Positions 8,688 to 17,598 are shown, counted from the stretch's first letter. The stretch is DNA of 64,000 nt from Ornithinimicrobium avium (GCF_003351765.1 NZ_CP031229.1:2790001-2854000); one strand, 5' to 3'. Notes: generated by a model from the sequence alone, not told the origin. Translations and numbers: made by a program.

Positions 8688-10565
8688 ATGACCACTCCCA
8701 CCACCGCGCCGGCCGTCGACCCGATCGTCGTCGAGATCGTCCAGGGCACCCTGGCCTCGGTCGAGATGGAGGTCGAGACCGCGATCGCGCGCACCTCGCG
8801 CAGCCCGATGATCCGCGACGCGCACGACTTCCGCGCCGGCATCCACGACCGGGCGCTGCGCAAGCTCACCGGCCGCTCCTACAGCGCGCTGGTCCACCCG
8901 GTGGCCCGCGACTTCCCGCTGGAGACGATGCGCGAGGGCGACGTCTTCTTCCACAACGACGTCTACGAGTCCGAGGGCGGCATCGGCCACCTGCCCGACC
9001 TGTGCGTCACCGTCCCGGTCTTCCACGAGGGCGAGGTCGTCTGCTTCGTCCAGGCCTTCGGCCACCACGACGACATCGGCGGCGCCACGCCCGGCTCGAT
9101 GCCGTCGGCGGCGACGAGCGTCTTCGAGGAGGGGCTGATGGTGCCCCCGATCAAGCTGTGGGACCAGGGTGTGCCCAACCGGGCGGCGCTGCGGATCATG
9201 ACCCGCAACTCCCGGATGCCCGAGTCGCTGGCCGCCGACCTGGACGCCGAGTGCTCGGCCTGCCTGATGGGGGCCTCGCGCCTGTCGGAGCTGTTCGCCC
9301 GCTACGGCCGGGAGACGGTCGAGGCGGCGTTCCAGGCGATCCTGGACAAGACCACGCAGACCTACCGCCGGGAGATCCTGTCCAAGATCCCCGACGGCGA
9401 GTACGTCTGGGAGGACTACGCCGAGCACGACGGCGTCGACGCGCCGAGACTGCATACCCAGCGGATCACGCTGACCAAGACCAGCACCGGCGGGCCTCAG
9501 GACGGGCCCAAGATCATCATCGACTTCACCGGCACCGCCCCGCAGGCCAAGGGGCCGATCAACCACTGCGGGGACTACGCGGACGGCAACTTCCTCAAGA
9601 AGTGGCTCGCGCCGATCCTGCGCAACCTGGCCGACACCCCCGAGCGGATGGCCGAGCTGGACGTCAACGAGGGCGTGGTGCCGCTCATCGAGATGAGGTT
9701 CCCGGAGAAGGGCACGCTGCTCACGCCGATCTTCCCGGCGCCGACCAACGCGCGCACGTTCGTCATCCTGCGCCTGCTCGGCGTGCTGGCCGGGGTGGTC
9801 GCCAAGGCGGTCGACGGGAGGATGCCGGCGGACCAGGAGACGATCCGCTACACCGGCGTCTACGGCAAGGACCGGGACGGCAAGGACTACCTCATGCGCG
9901 AGGTGCTCGGCGGCGGCTCCGGCGGCCGCTACTACGCCGACGGCGAGGACACGATCCACGTCGTGCCCGACTCGCGCAACCTGCCGACCGAGTTCACCGA
10001 GTCCCGCTTCCCCTTCCTCGTCGAGCGGCTGGGGCTGGCGGTCGACTCCGGCGGGGCCGGGCGCTACCGCGGCGGGCTGGGGTACGAGAAGGCGATCCGG
10101 ATGCTCAAGGACGCCCACTTCATGTCGATCGCGGACCGCTCGATCCTGGCCTGCTGGGGCGTCAAGGGCGGCAAGGCGGGGCACCCGTTCGAGGTCTGCA
10201 TCGGCCCCGGCGGCCCGGACGAGAGGTATGTCGACGCGCTCGCCGACGCCGAGCCGGTCAGGGCCGGGGAGATCATCCGGATCCGCACCACCGGCGGCGG
10301 CGGCTGGGGCGACCCGCTGGAGCGACCGACCGAGGAGGTCGAGCGCGACCTGCGCTGGGGCAAGGTGTCCTTCGAGGGCGCGCGGCAGGACTACGGCGTG
10401 GTCGCCTCCGGCACCAGGGACGAGCCGGTGATCGACGAGGCCGCCACGCAGGCGCTGCGCGCCGAGCGCCGGGCGGCCCGGGGCGAGGAGCCGTTCTTCG
10501 ACCGGGGGCCGGGCTACGCACGGCTCTCCGGCGGCGCCACCTCGGCCGACGTCGACTGGCTCTGA
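8688..10565 (+). CDS. hyuB: Hydantoinase B/oxoprolinase family subunit (HyuB-like)
   Basis: This 625-residue protein pairs with HyuA to form the hydrolase. Family marks are GDVFFHNDVY near residues 85-94, the His-His-Asp-Asp stretch of FGHHDDIGG near 124-132, and the Gly-rich GGGGWGDP near 536-543. ATP use couples ring opening of cyclic amides such as hydantoins in characterised members. Stop and start codons of hyuA and hyuB are one base apart, so the pair must be co-translated. The length is near the family norm of 510-690. Substrate is not predictable from sequence alone. Confidence 0.9.
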   Translation: MTTPTTAPAVDPIVVEIVQGTLASVEMEVETAIARTSRSPMIRDAHDFRAGIHDRALRKLTGRSYSALVHPVARDFPLETMREGDVFFHNDVYESEGGIGHLPDLCVTVPVFHEGEVVCFVQAFGHHDDIGGATPGSMPSAATSVFEEGLMVPPIKLWDQGVPNRAALRIMTRNSRMPESLAADLDAECSACLMGASRLSELFARYGRETVEAAFQAILDKTTQTYRREILSKIPDGEYVWEDYAEHDGVDAPRLHTQRITLTKTSTGGPQDGPKIIIDFTGTAPQAKGPINHCGDYADGNFLKKWLAPILRNLADTPERMAELDVNEGVVPLIEMRFPEKGTLLTPIFPAPTNARTFVILRLLGVLAGVVAKAVDGRMPADQETIRYTGVYGKDRDGKDYLMREVLGGGSGGRYYADGEDTIHVVPDSRNLPTEFTESRFPFLVERLGLAVDSGGAGRYRGGLGYEKAIRMLKDAHFMSIADRSILACWGVKGGKAGHPFEVCIGPGGPDERYVDALADAEPVRAGEIIRIRTTGGGGWGDPLERPTEEVERDLRWGKVSFEGARQDYGVVASGTRDEPVIDEAATQALRAERRAARGEEPFFDRGPGYARLSGGATSADVDWL

Positions 10566-10569
10566 GGAC

Positions 10570-11397
10570 ATGCCGACGGTCACGGTCCTCGGCGCGACCG
10601 GCAAGACCGGCCGTGCCGTGGTCCGTGCTGCGCTGGCCCGGGGCCTGGCGGTGCGCGGCACCTCGCGGCGGCACGTCGACGACGGGTCCGGTGCGGGGTG
10701 GCTCGTCGCCGACGTGGCCAGCGGGCAAGGACTGGCCGAGGCGTTCGAGGGCGCGGAGGCGGCATACCTGCTCATGCCCAACGTGCACCCGGGCGAGACG
10801 GAGGCGATGGCGCGCGCCGCCCGACTGGCCCGCGGGGCCGGCGTGGATCGGCTGGTCTACCACTCGGTGGCCGACCCGGACGACGCGCGGATGCCGCACC
10901 ACCTGCGCAAGGGCGGCGCCGAGGAGGCGGTGCGGGCGGTCGACCCGGGTGCCGTGGTGCTGCGGCCGTGCGCCTACCTGCAGAACCTCACCGGCGCGGC
11001 GCGCGCGGGGCAGCTGGCGGTGCCCTACCGGCTGGACCGGCCGTTCAGCCTGGTGGACCTGGGCGACGTGGCCGAGGTCGCCGCGGCGGCGCTCGCCGGG
11101 GAGCTGCCGGCGGGCACCACGGTCACGCTGGGCGGGCCGGAGGAGCTGACCGTCGCCCAGCTGGCCGCCCGGGCGGAGCAGGCTTTGGGCCGGCCGGTCG
11201 CCGCCACCCGCACCAGCGTGCAGGAGTGGGTCGCCGGACCTGGCGCGCAGGTGCACGGGTCGGCGCGGGAGGACCTGCTGGCGATGTTCGCCGCCTACGA
11301 CGAGACCGGGTTCACCGCGGACCCCGGCCCGCTGGCCCGCCTGCTCGGGCGGCCGGCCACGACCTGGGCGCAGGCCCTGAGGCTGGAGGACCGATGA
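10570..11397 (+). CDS. NmrA-like NAD(P)-binding protein (atypical SDR)
   Basis: This 275-residue protein begins with a dinucleotide-binding Rossmann motif (LGATGKTG at about residues 7-14) and has the layout of NmrA/TMR-type atypical short-chain dehydrogenases, such as NAD(P)H:quinone oxidoreductase 2 of E. coli. No YxxxK catalytic pair is obvious, so it may sense NADP or act as a quinone-type reductase. It lies 4 bases after hyuB and its stop overlaps the carbamate kinase start (ATGA), so it belongs to the catabolic operon. Its role there is unknown. Confidence 0.82.
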   Translation: MPTVTVLGATGKTGRAVVRAALARGLAVRGTSRRHVDDGSGAGWLVADVASGQGLAEAFEGAEAAYLLMPNVHPGETEAMARAARLARGAGVDRLVYHSVADPDDARMPHHLRKGGAEEAVRAVDPGAVVLRPCAYLQNLTGAARAGQLAVPYRLDRPFSLVDLGDVAEVAAAALAGELPAGTTVTLGGPEELTVAQLAARAEQALGRPVAATRTSVQEWVAGPGAQVHGSAREDLLAMFAAYDETGFTADPGPLARLLGRPATTWAQALRLEDR

Positions 11398-12329
11398 GGA
11401 TCGTCGTCGCCCTGGGTGGCAACGCCATGACCGCCACCGACGGCAGTTCCACGCCGGACGACCAGCGCAGGGCCATCGAGGAGGCCTCGCGGCACGTCGC
11501 CGCGCTGGTCGCCGACGGGCACGAGGTGGTGCTCACGCACGGCAACGGGCCGCAGGTCGGCAACATCCTGCTCAAGAACGAGCTGTCCGCCGGCCACCTG
11601 ACGCCCGTGGGCCTGGACTGGTGCGGCGCGCAGACGCAGGGCACGATCGGCTTCACCCTCGTCAACGCGCTCGAGCGCAGGCTGGCCGAGCGCGGCGTCT
11701 CCCGCCCGGTCACGGCGCTGGTCACCCGCACCCTCGTCGACCCCGACGACCCGGCCTTCGCCGTGCCCACCAAGGCCATCGGGCCCTACCGCCGGGCCGA
11801 GCACGCCGCGGCCAAGCAGGCCGAGGGACAGGTATGGCGAGACGAGGGCAGGCGTGGGTGGCGCCGCCTGGTCGCCTCGCCCGAGCCGCGGGAGATCCTC
11901 GACGCCGGAGCCGTGGCGGCACTCCTGGGGCCCGGCTTCCTCGTGGTCGCGGCCGGCGGCGGCGGGATCCCGTGCGTGCCCGACCCTCGGGGCGGCTACC
12001 GCGGGACGGAGGCGGTCATCGACAAGGACCTGACGGCATACCTGCTGAGCCGGATGGTGGAGGCGGACCTGCTGGTCATCGCCACCGACGTCGAGCACGC
12101 GGTGCTGGGGTGGGGGACGGCCCAGGAGCGGCCGCTGGGGCGGGTCCCGGTGTCCGACCTGCGCGGGTTCCTGGAGGCCGGCGAGTTCGGCGTCGGGTCG
12201 ATGCTGCCCAAGATCGAGGCGGTCACCCGGTTCGTGGAGTCCGGCGGTCCGCGGGCGGTGGTGACCGCGCTGTCCAGCATCGCCGCGGCGGTGAAAGGTG
12301 GCGTGGGCACGGAGGTCGTGATCGACTGA
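11394..12329 (+). CDS. arcC: Carbamate kinase
   Basis: This 311-residue amino-acid-kinase-fold enzyme interconverts carbamoyl phosphate plus ADP with carbamate plus ATP. ALGGNAM (6-12), THGNGPQVG (48-56), the DKD motif (210-212) and MLPKIEA near 270 are all conserved positions of ArcC. Length is exactly that of the family (about 310). No arginine deiminase or ornithine transcarbamoylase is adjacent, so this is not an arc operon. As the last gene of the hydantoinase block it more likely harvests ATP from carbamoyl phosphate made during ring catabolism, as carbamate kinases do at the end of allantoin and urate routes. The step making carbamoyl phosphate is not encoded here. Confidence 0.93.
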   Translation: MRIVVALGGNAMTATDGSSTPDDQRRAIEEASRHVAALVADGHEVVLTHGNGPQVGNILLKNELSAGHLTPVGLDWCGAQTQGTIGFTLVNALERRLAERGVSRPVTALVTRTLVDPDDPAFAVPTKAIGPYRRAEHAAAKQAEGQVWRDEGRRGWRRLVASPEPREILDAGAVAALLGPGFLVVAAGGGGIPCVPDPRGGYRGTEAVIDKDLTAYLLSRMVEADLLVIATDVEHAVLGWGTAQERPLGRVPVSDLRGFLEAGEFGVGSMLPKIEAVTRFVESGGPRAVVTALSSIAAAVKGGVGTEVVID

Positions 12330-12542
12330 GACCAGTGGGCAGTGCCGGCAGGCACGCAGCGCGGTCATGGTGAGCCAGAGTCCGTCAGCTCGAGGACCTC
12401 GTGCCAACCCGAAAACTTGCAGAGAATCCTTTCTTGTGTCAACCTCTTGAGGTAACTGCCCTCGGTGAAGGTGGGGTGGGGGGAGCTGCGGCTGTCGAAC
12501 AGTCCGTCGCGAGAGTCGAAATGGGAGTTGTCGGACTTGAGG

Positions 12543-14339
12543 ATGCACGAAGTGGCCGCTCGGGCGTTCTGGGCGCTGACCGATGCAGTGATCTGGGCGG
12601 TCGCGATCCTCCTCACTACCTGGGGGCGACTCAGTTATGTCTCTATCGGACAGTTTGCGGACACTCTCGTCTATGTCATGCCGGCCGCAGGGGTGCTGCA
12701 CATCCTGATCGGCGTCGTCACGGGTCCGTACTCCACGAGGCACCAACGCGGTTCGTTCGACGAGGTCGTCTCTGTCGGACGGACGGTCACTCTCACTGCC
12801 CTGTTTTTCTTCGTCGTCGTCACGGTGGTCCAGCCGCCTCTTCTGGTGCCGCGCTCCGTGCCGCTCCTCGGGGGCGCGGTAGCTCTCGTTGGTATGCTGG
12901 CGGTCCGGTTCGTGGCTCGGGCATGGCGAGCTCGCCGCTTCGGCCGAAGAGAGGCCGAGGCCCGTGCCATCGTCATCGGGGCGGGTGTCACGGGACGCTC
13001 GCTGGTGCACAGCATGCTGTTCGGGTCGGGGCAGTACGTCCCCGTGGCCATCGTCGACGAGGACCGCGGTATGCGTCGCCAGCGGGTTGACGGGATCAAG
13101 GTTCTGACCGGTCTCGGCCACATCCCCCGGATTGCGGAGCGCAAGCGGGCCACACATCTCGTCGTAGCTCTGCCTGACGCCGATGCGCAGTACTTGCGGG
13201 AGGTCGCTCAGATCGGCGACGCGACGGGCCTGCAGGTCAAGGTGCTGCCGGCGATCGACGACATGTTCAACCGTGCAGATGTGCAGGACCTGCGCGACGT
13301 GGACCTTGAAGATCTTCTCGGTAGGCGTCCCGTCCTTCTGGACCAGGAGGCCATCGCGGCGCAGATCACGGGCCAGGTGGTGCTCGTCACGGGCGCCGGT
13401 GGCTCGATCGGCTCCGAGCTGTGCCGTCAGATCGCGCGCTACCGGCCCGCCCGCTTGCTCATGCTCGAGCGTGATGAGTCCGGTCTGCATGCCACTCAAC
13501 TCTCCCTGACGGGCCGGGGACTGCTGGAGGGGGAGGACCTCCTCCTGGCAGACATCCGGGAGCGGGGTCGGCTGCACCAGCTTTTCCTTGAGCACCGTCC
13601 TGATGTGGTCTTCCACGCTGCGGCCCTCAAGCACCTCACGCTCTTGGAGAAGAACCCGTCCGAGGCCTGGATGACCAACGTCCAAGGTACCTACAACGTC
13701 CTGTCCGCGGCGGCTGCCTCGGGGGTGGGCGTCTTCATCAACGTCTCGACCGACAAGGCTGCCGCGCCCACGAGCGCCTTGGGCTACTCAAAGCGGATCG
13801 CCGAGCGGCTGACAGCTGAGTTTGCTCGCAAGCACGCCGGTCGTTACGTGTCGGTCCGGTTCGGCAACGTGCTTGGTTCCAGGGGTTCGGTCATCCCGAT
13901 CTTCACGGAGCAGATCCGCACCGGCCAGCCGGTAACCGTGACGCATCCTGATGTCGAGCGATACTTCATGCTGATCCCCGAGGCCTGTCAACTGGTCCTC
14001 CAGGCCTGCGTCATGGGCGGCGACGGGGAGGCGATGGTCCTGGACATGGGAGAGCCCGTCAAGATCGCTGACGTAGCCAGAACCCTGATGAGGATGGCGG
14101 GCCAGGAGGTCCCCATCCTGTACACGGGTCTGCGACCCGGTGAGAAGCTGTCCGAGGACCTGTTCACCGACTCGGAGCATCGTCGGGAGACTGGGCATCC
14201 ACTGGTACGGTCCGTGGACGTGCCTCCCATCTCCGGTGACTTCATCAACTCTTCCACGTATCCCGACTCGGTCGAGACGCTGAGGCGCCTGGCGCTGCAT
14301 CCCGTGTCGGAAGCAGTTATGCGTGAGGGGAGCCGGTGA
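12543..14339 (+). CDS. Membrane-bound NDP-sugar 4,6-dehydratase (PglF/CapD/FlaA1-like)
   Basis: The protein of about 598 residues has an N-terminal part of four transmembrane helices (about 1-115), a CoA-binding-like Rossmann module (about 130-250) and a C-terminal extended SDR domain starting at VTGAGGSIGSE (near residue 281). The STDKAAAPTSALGYSK stretch near 402-417 is the catalytic segment of the UDP-GlcNAc 4,6-dehydratase family. Such enzymes make UDP-4-keto-6-deoxy-GlcNAc, the first step to bacillosamine. The start is uncertain: ATG 12543, TTG 12537 (with GGGAG 9 bases upstream) and GTG 12465 are all in frame. The 135-210 bases upstream are less GC-rich and probably hold the promoter of this block. 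Confidence 0.88.
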   Translation: MHEVAARAFWALTDAVIWAVAILLTTWGRLSYVSIGQFADTLVYVMPAAGVLHILIGVVTGPYSTRHQRGSFDEVVSVGRTVTLTALFFFVVVTVVQPPLLVPRSVPLLGGAVALVGMLAVRFVARAWRARRFGRREAEARAIVIGAGVTGRSLVHSMLFGSGQYVPVAIVDEDRGMRRQRVDGIKVLTGLGHIPRIAERKRATHLVVALPDADAQYLREVAQIGDATGLQVKVLPAIDDMFNRADVQDLRDVDLEDLLGRRPVLLDQEAIAAQITGQVVLVTGAGGSIGSELCRQIARYRPARLLMLERDESGLHATQLSLTGRGLLEGEDLLLADIRERGRLHQLFLEHRPDVVFHAAALKHLTLLEKNPSEAWMTNVQGTYNVLSAAAASGVGVFINVSTDKAAAPTSALGYSKRIAERLTAEFARKHAGRYVSVRFGNVLGSRGSVIPIFTEQIRTGQPVTVTHPDVERYFMLIPEACQLVLQACVMGGDGEAMVLDMGEPVKIADVARTLMRMAGQEVPILYTGLRPGEKLSEDLFTDSEHRRETGHPLVRSVDVPPISGDFINSSTYPDSVETLRRLALHPVSEAVMREGSR

Positions 14340-15460
14340 TCCACCTCTCTCTCGCCGATATCACGGAGACGGAGGAGCGGCACGTCATCGAAGCGTTGCG
14401 TTCCGGGTGGGTCGCGCCACTAGGTCCAGAAGTCGAGCTGTTCGAGCAGGAGATGGCCGCCCGGGTGGGAGTCGCGGGCGGACTCGCCCTCGCATCCGGC
14501 ACCGCAGCCCTGCACCTGGCACTGCTGGGCGTCGGCGTGGACGATGACTGCGTGGTCGTGGTTCCGACGATGACGTTCGCAGCCTCGGCGTTTGCCGTCG
14601 CCTATACAGGCGCCAAGCCGGTCTTCGTCGACGTCGAGGAACACGACGGCAATCTGGACGTCGATGTCCTCCTCGGTGCGGTCGACGAGCTCGTCGCGGA
14701 GGGGGTGCGGGTCGGCGCTGTCATGACCGTGGACCTGTATGGCCGGACGGCCGACTACGCACGCTTGGCGCCGGCCCTCGCCGAACGGAGGATCCCGCTC
14801 GTCGAGGACGCGGCGGAGGCGCTGGGCGCGGTCGACGAGAACGGGCGAGCGGCAGGTAGTTTCGGCATGGCGGCCGCACTGTCGTTCAACGGGAACAAGA
14901 TCATGACGACTTCTGGCGGAGGCATGATCTTGTCCGACGATCTTGCTCTGCTAGAACGCGCCCGCCACCTCTCGACCCAGGCCCGGCAGCCCGTGCCGTG
15001 GTACGAGCACCAGGAGGTCGGGTATAACTACCGCCTCTCCAACATCCTGGCGGCGCTGGGACGCGGCCAGCTGAGCCGGTTGGACGAGATGATCGCCCGC
15101 AGAAAGCAGATACACATGCGCTACCGAGCGGCGCTGGGAGGGCTGGACGGCGTGCGCTTCCTCGGTGACGAGGCTGACGGTGGTAACTGCTGGTTGACTT
15201 CTGCCGTCTTCGACCCTGCCCGTCTCGGACGCAGCGGCCCCGAGCTCGTCACAGCGTTGAACGCTCGCCAGATCGAAGCCCGGCACCTGTGGAAGCCCAT
15301 GCACCTCCAACCGGTCTTCGCCAGCTCCCGCCGCGTGGTCACCGGTGCCGCAGAGCGACTCTTCGGGCACGGCATCAACTTGCCGAGCGGATCTGTCCTC
15401 ACGGACGAAGAAGTGGATCTCGTCATCACGACCATCGGCGACGAGCTGGCCGCGGCTTGA
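14336..15460 (+). CDS. DegT/DnrJ/EryC1/StrS family PLP sugar aminotransferase (PglE-like)
   Basis: The 374-residue type I fold PLP enzyme transfers an amino group to a 4-keto sugar nucleotide. Lys188 in NGNKIMT is the expected Schiff-base lysine, and the preceding VEDAAEALGA segment (about 157-166) carries the cofactor-binding Asp. It starts with GTG in a GTGA overlap with the dehydratase, and ends in a TTGA overlap with the next gene. The order dehydratase, aminotransferase, phosphosugar transferase, acetyltransferase matches the functions of PglF, PglE, PglC and PglD. Confidence 0.9.
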   Translation: MIHLSLADITETEERHVIEALRSGWVAPLGPEVELFEQEMAARVGVAGGLALASGTAALHLALLGVGVDDDCVVVVPTMTFAASAFAVAYTGAKPVFVDVEEHDGNLDVDVLLGAVDELVAEGVRVGAVMTVDLYGRTADYARLAPALAERRIPLVEDAAEALGAVDENGRAAGSFGMAAALSFNGNKIMTTSGGGMILSDDLALLERARHLSTQARQPVPWYEHQEVGYNYRLSNILAALGRGQLSRLDEMIARRKQIHMRYRAALGGLDGVRFLGDEADGGNCWLTSAVFDPARLGRSGPELVTALNARQIEARHLWKPMHLQPVFASSRRVVTGAAERLFGHGINLPSGSVLTDEEVDLVITTIGDELAAA

Positions 15461-16056
15461 GGGCGCCCCGCAGGGCCCAACGGGTCCTAGACCTGGTTAT
15501 CGCGGTTCCCGCGCTGACCATCAGCGCGCCCCTGCAGATGATGACCGCTGTCGCCGTCCGGCTGACGAGCGGTGGCCCGGTCTTGTTCCGTCAGCAGCGG
15601 CCGGGCTTGCACGGGGTACCGTTCGAGTTGGTCAAATTCCGCACGATGAGGCCGCCTGCGCCCGGCTTGACGGATGACGCGAGCAGGCTTACCCGGCTGG
15701 GCGTTTTCCTGCGCTCGACGAGCCTGGACGAGCTTCCGACGCTGTGGAACGTGGTCAAAGGTGACATGAGCCTCGTTGGTCCTCGCCCCCTGCTCATGGC
15801 CTACCTGGACCGTTACACCGCTGAGCAGGCACGACGTCACGAGGTGCGTCCCGGGTTGACCGGCCTGGCCCAGATTTCGGGACGCAACAGCCTGGGCTGG
15901 GACGAACGGCTGGCGCTGGATGTCTGGTATGTCGACCGAGCTACCGTCGGTCTCGACCTGAGGATCTTGGCACGCACCGTCCTGACGGTCCTGCGTCGAG
16001 AGGGGATCAGCGCGGAGGGGGAGGCGACCATGCCCGAGTTCATGGGCGGCGAGTGA
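15457..16056 (+). CDS. Initiating phosphoglycosyl transferase (PglC/WcaJ family sugar transferase)
   Basis: The 199-residue monotopic bacterial sugar transferase loads the first sugar phosphate onto undecaprenyl phosphate in the membrane. It shows one N-terminal hydrophobic hairpin (residues about 10-35), VKFRTM near 58-63, the SLDELPTLWNVVKGDMSLVG stretch that contains the catalytic Asp-Glu pair, and GPRP. The short single-domain form is that of PglC, without the extra N-terminal helices of WcaJ/WbaP. The TTG at 15457 is chosen because it forms a four-base overlap with the preceding stop and gives the family length. Confidence 0.88.
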   Translation: MRAPRRAQRVLDLVIAVPALTISAPLQMMTAVAVRLTSGGPVLFRQQRPGLHGVPFELVKFRTMRPPAPGLTDDASRLTRLGVFLRSTSLDELPTLWNVVKGDMSLVGPRPLLMAYLDRYTAEQARRHEVRPGLTGLAQISGRNSLGWDERLALDVWYVDRATVGLDLRILARTVLTVLRREGISAEGEATMPEFMGGE

Positions 16057-16721
16057 TCCCCCCACCCACCACCCCACCGATCGTGGTCGGCGCCGGAGGC
16101 TTCGGGCGAGAGGTCGTGACCTTGTTGCGTCGGCTTGCCCTCGACGACCGGGTCTGGGCTTGCGGAGAAGTCGTGGACGACGCTCCTAGTCCGGCGAACG
16201 TCCATCGGCTGCGACGCCTCGGACCGATGATTCTCGGGAGGGTCTCAGATCTTCTCGACCGCGACGGTCCGCTGTCGGTTGTCGTGGCAGTCGGTGATCC
16301 TGACGGGCGCCGCCAGTTGGTGGACCGCCTGAGCCAGAACGCCCGCACAGACGTCTCCTTTCCGATCCTTGTCCATCCGGACACCACCATCGGTGCTGAC
16401 GTCCGGCTGGGAGAGGGCACGGTGGTGGCACCGGGTGTCCGACTCAGTGCCTCGATCGACGTCTCGCGGCACGTCCACGTAGACCAGAACGCCACGGTGG
16501 GCCATGACGTGGTGCTGGACGACTTCGTCCGTCTCAACCCGGCCGCCTGCCTTTCCGGTGACGTACGAGTAGGAGCGGGGGCCCTCATCGGCGCCAACGC
16601 GACCGTCCTGCAGGGTCTGACGATCGGGTCAGGGGCAGTCGTAGGAGCCGGCGCTGTCGTGACACGGAACGTCGAGCCCGGACGCACGGTCGCTGGCGTC
16701 CCGGCGCGAGTGACCGGCTAG
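16053..16721 (+). CDS. PglD/NeuD-like sugar O/N-acetyltransferase
   Basis: The 222-residue enzyme has an N-terminal nucleotide-binding motif (VVGAGGFGREV, residues 11-21) and a C-terminal left-handed beta-helix of hexapeptide repeats (about 105-215) ending in AGVPAR. His151 in VGHDVVL aligns with the catalytic His of PglD. It would use acetyl-CoA to acetylate the 4-amino group of the UDP sugar made by the two upstream enzymes. GTG start, GTGA overlap with the transferase gene. Confidence 0.87.
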   Translation: MIPPPTTPPIVVGAGGFGREVVTLLRRLALDDRVWACGEVVDDAPSPANVHRLRRLGPMILGRVSDLLDRDGPLSVVVAVGDPDGRRQLVDRLSQNARTDVSFPILVHPDTTIGADVRLGEGTVVAPGVRLSASIDVSRHVHVDQNATVGHDVVLDDFVRLNPAACLSGDVRVGAGALIGANATVLQGLTIGSGAVVGAGAVVTRNVEPGRTVAGVPARVTG

Positions 16722-16722
16722 A

Positions 16723-16752
16723 GGGACGGCCCCACGACACGGTGGGCGTCCC
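16723..16752. terminator. Hairpin between convergent genes
   Basis: Arms 16723-16735 and 16742-16752 pair over 11 positions with a bulge of two bases in the left arm, around a 6-base loop. It lies just after the acetyltransferase stop and before the convergent SGNH-like gene, so it can act in both directions. No T-run is present. Confidence 0.5.
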
Positions 16753-16791
16753 GAGCCTGCCGCGACTCCGAGCATCTTGGGCCGAGAGCGT

Positions 16792-17598
16792 CTACTCGCT
16801 CCAGCTCCGGACGACCTGCTGGATGGCCGCTGCCGCCTCCGCTGGCGTCGGTTGCGGCGGCAGGCCCTTGATATCGCGGAGATCGACGACCGGAAGGTCG
16901 TTCCTGGCGGCCCACTCGGCCAGGGGCTCCACCAGCTCGGACGCTGCCCAGCCCGGGGGCGAGAGCACAACGGCGGTCGGGACACGGTCCCCAGCCGCCT
17001 TGGCGAGAGCCGCTGAGAGGTCGTCCAGGTCGCTCTCATCGCCCTCGCCGGCCACTGAGATCAGCACGAGGTCGGGGCGGGTGCCTTCTGAGACAAACTG
17101 AGGGACCATCTCGGCCGCCGCAGCGAGCGAGGTCCCCTCACGCGCCGCCGCCCACACCACGAGGTCCGCCCTGCCTGAATCCTTGCCGCGCCGGACCGTC
17201 TGCTCGTAGTGAGTGTCGCTCGCCTCCTGCCAGAAGTGCACGTCGACGGCGCGAGAACCCTGCATCCCAGCCCACTCGGTGAGCCATTCGTCGTCGTTGT
17301 TCACCGTGTGGTCTCCGACGACGAGGAGGTCGGCTCTCGGCGACTGGAAGGCGTCCCACCACACTTCTCGTGGATCACGTGGACCCTCCTTTGACGTGGC
17401 CGCAGCCCTGGTGGTGGGCGTGACCGCCGGCGCCCCGCCGCTCTCTGCGTCATCGCTGTGGTGCGCCGGAGCGGATGTTGAGACAGCCACCTCGTCAGGC
17501 TGGTGGATCGGCAGGCGTGCAAAGGCCAGCCATGCCGCCGCGACCGCGACGACGGTGGCAACGGCGATCAGGATGTCGAGCGTCCGCGCCGATCTCAT
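16792..17598 (-). CDS. Membrane-anchored SGNH-like protein with altered catalytic block
   Basis: The 268-residue protein has an N-terminal signal anchor (about 7-27), a low-complexity Ala/Thr/Pro linker to about residue 75, and a C-terminal SGNH/GDSL-like domain. Block I reads VVGDHTVNN, with His97 where the nucleophilic Ser is expected, and no clear DxxH block follows, so hydrolase activity is doubtful. The ATG at 17598 is chosen over an upstream GTG (17625) because GGAGGAAGG lies 6 bases before it. It stands alone on the minus strand between the bacillosamine-like set and the Wzc-like gene and may help modify or assemble the polysaccharide outside the membrane. Confidence 0.65.
   Translation of the reverse strand: MRSARTLDILIAVATVVAVAAAWLAFARLPIHQPDEVAVSTSAPAHHSDDAESGGAPAVTPTTRAAATSKEGPRDPREVWWDAFQSPRADLLVVGDHTVNNDDEWLTEWAGMQGSRAVDVHFWQEASDTHYEQTVRRGKDSGRADLVVWAAAREGTSLAAAAEMVPQFVSEGTRPDLVLISVAGEGDESDLDDLSAALAKAAGDRVPTAVVLSPPGWAASELVEPLAEWAARNDLPVVDLRDIKGLPPQPTPAEAAAAIQQVVRSWSE

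Noticed and set aside
6083..8869. A 928-codon antisense frame across hyuA
   Set aside because: Same effect; no ribosome site or domain, and the sense HyuA is intact.
11394..12329. Arginine deiminase pathway (arc) operon
   Set aside because: Carbamate kinase is present but no arginine deiminase, ornithine carbamoyltransferase or arginine/ornithine antiporter is nearby.
12465..12542. GTG 12465 as the start of the dehydratase
   Set aside because: No Shine-Dalgarno lies before it and the 26 added residues are not like the family; ATG 12543 or TTG 12537 fit better, though the matter is open.
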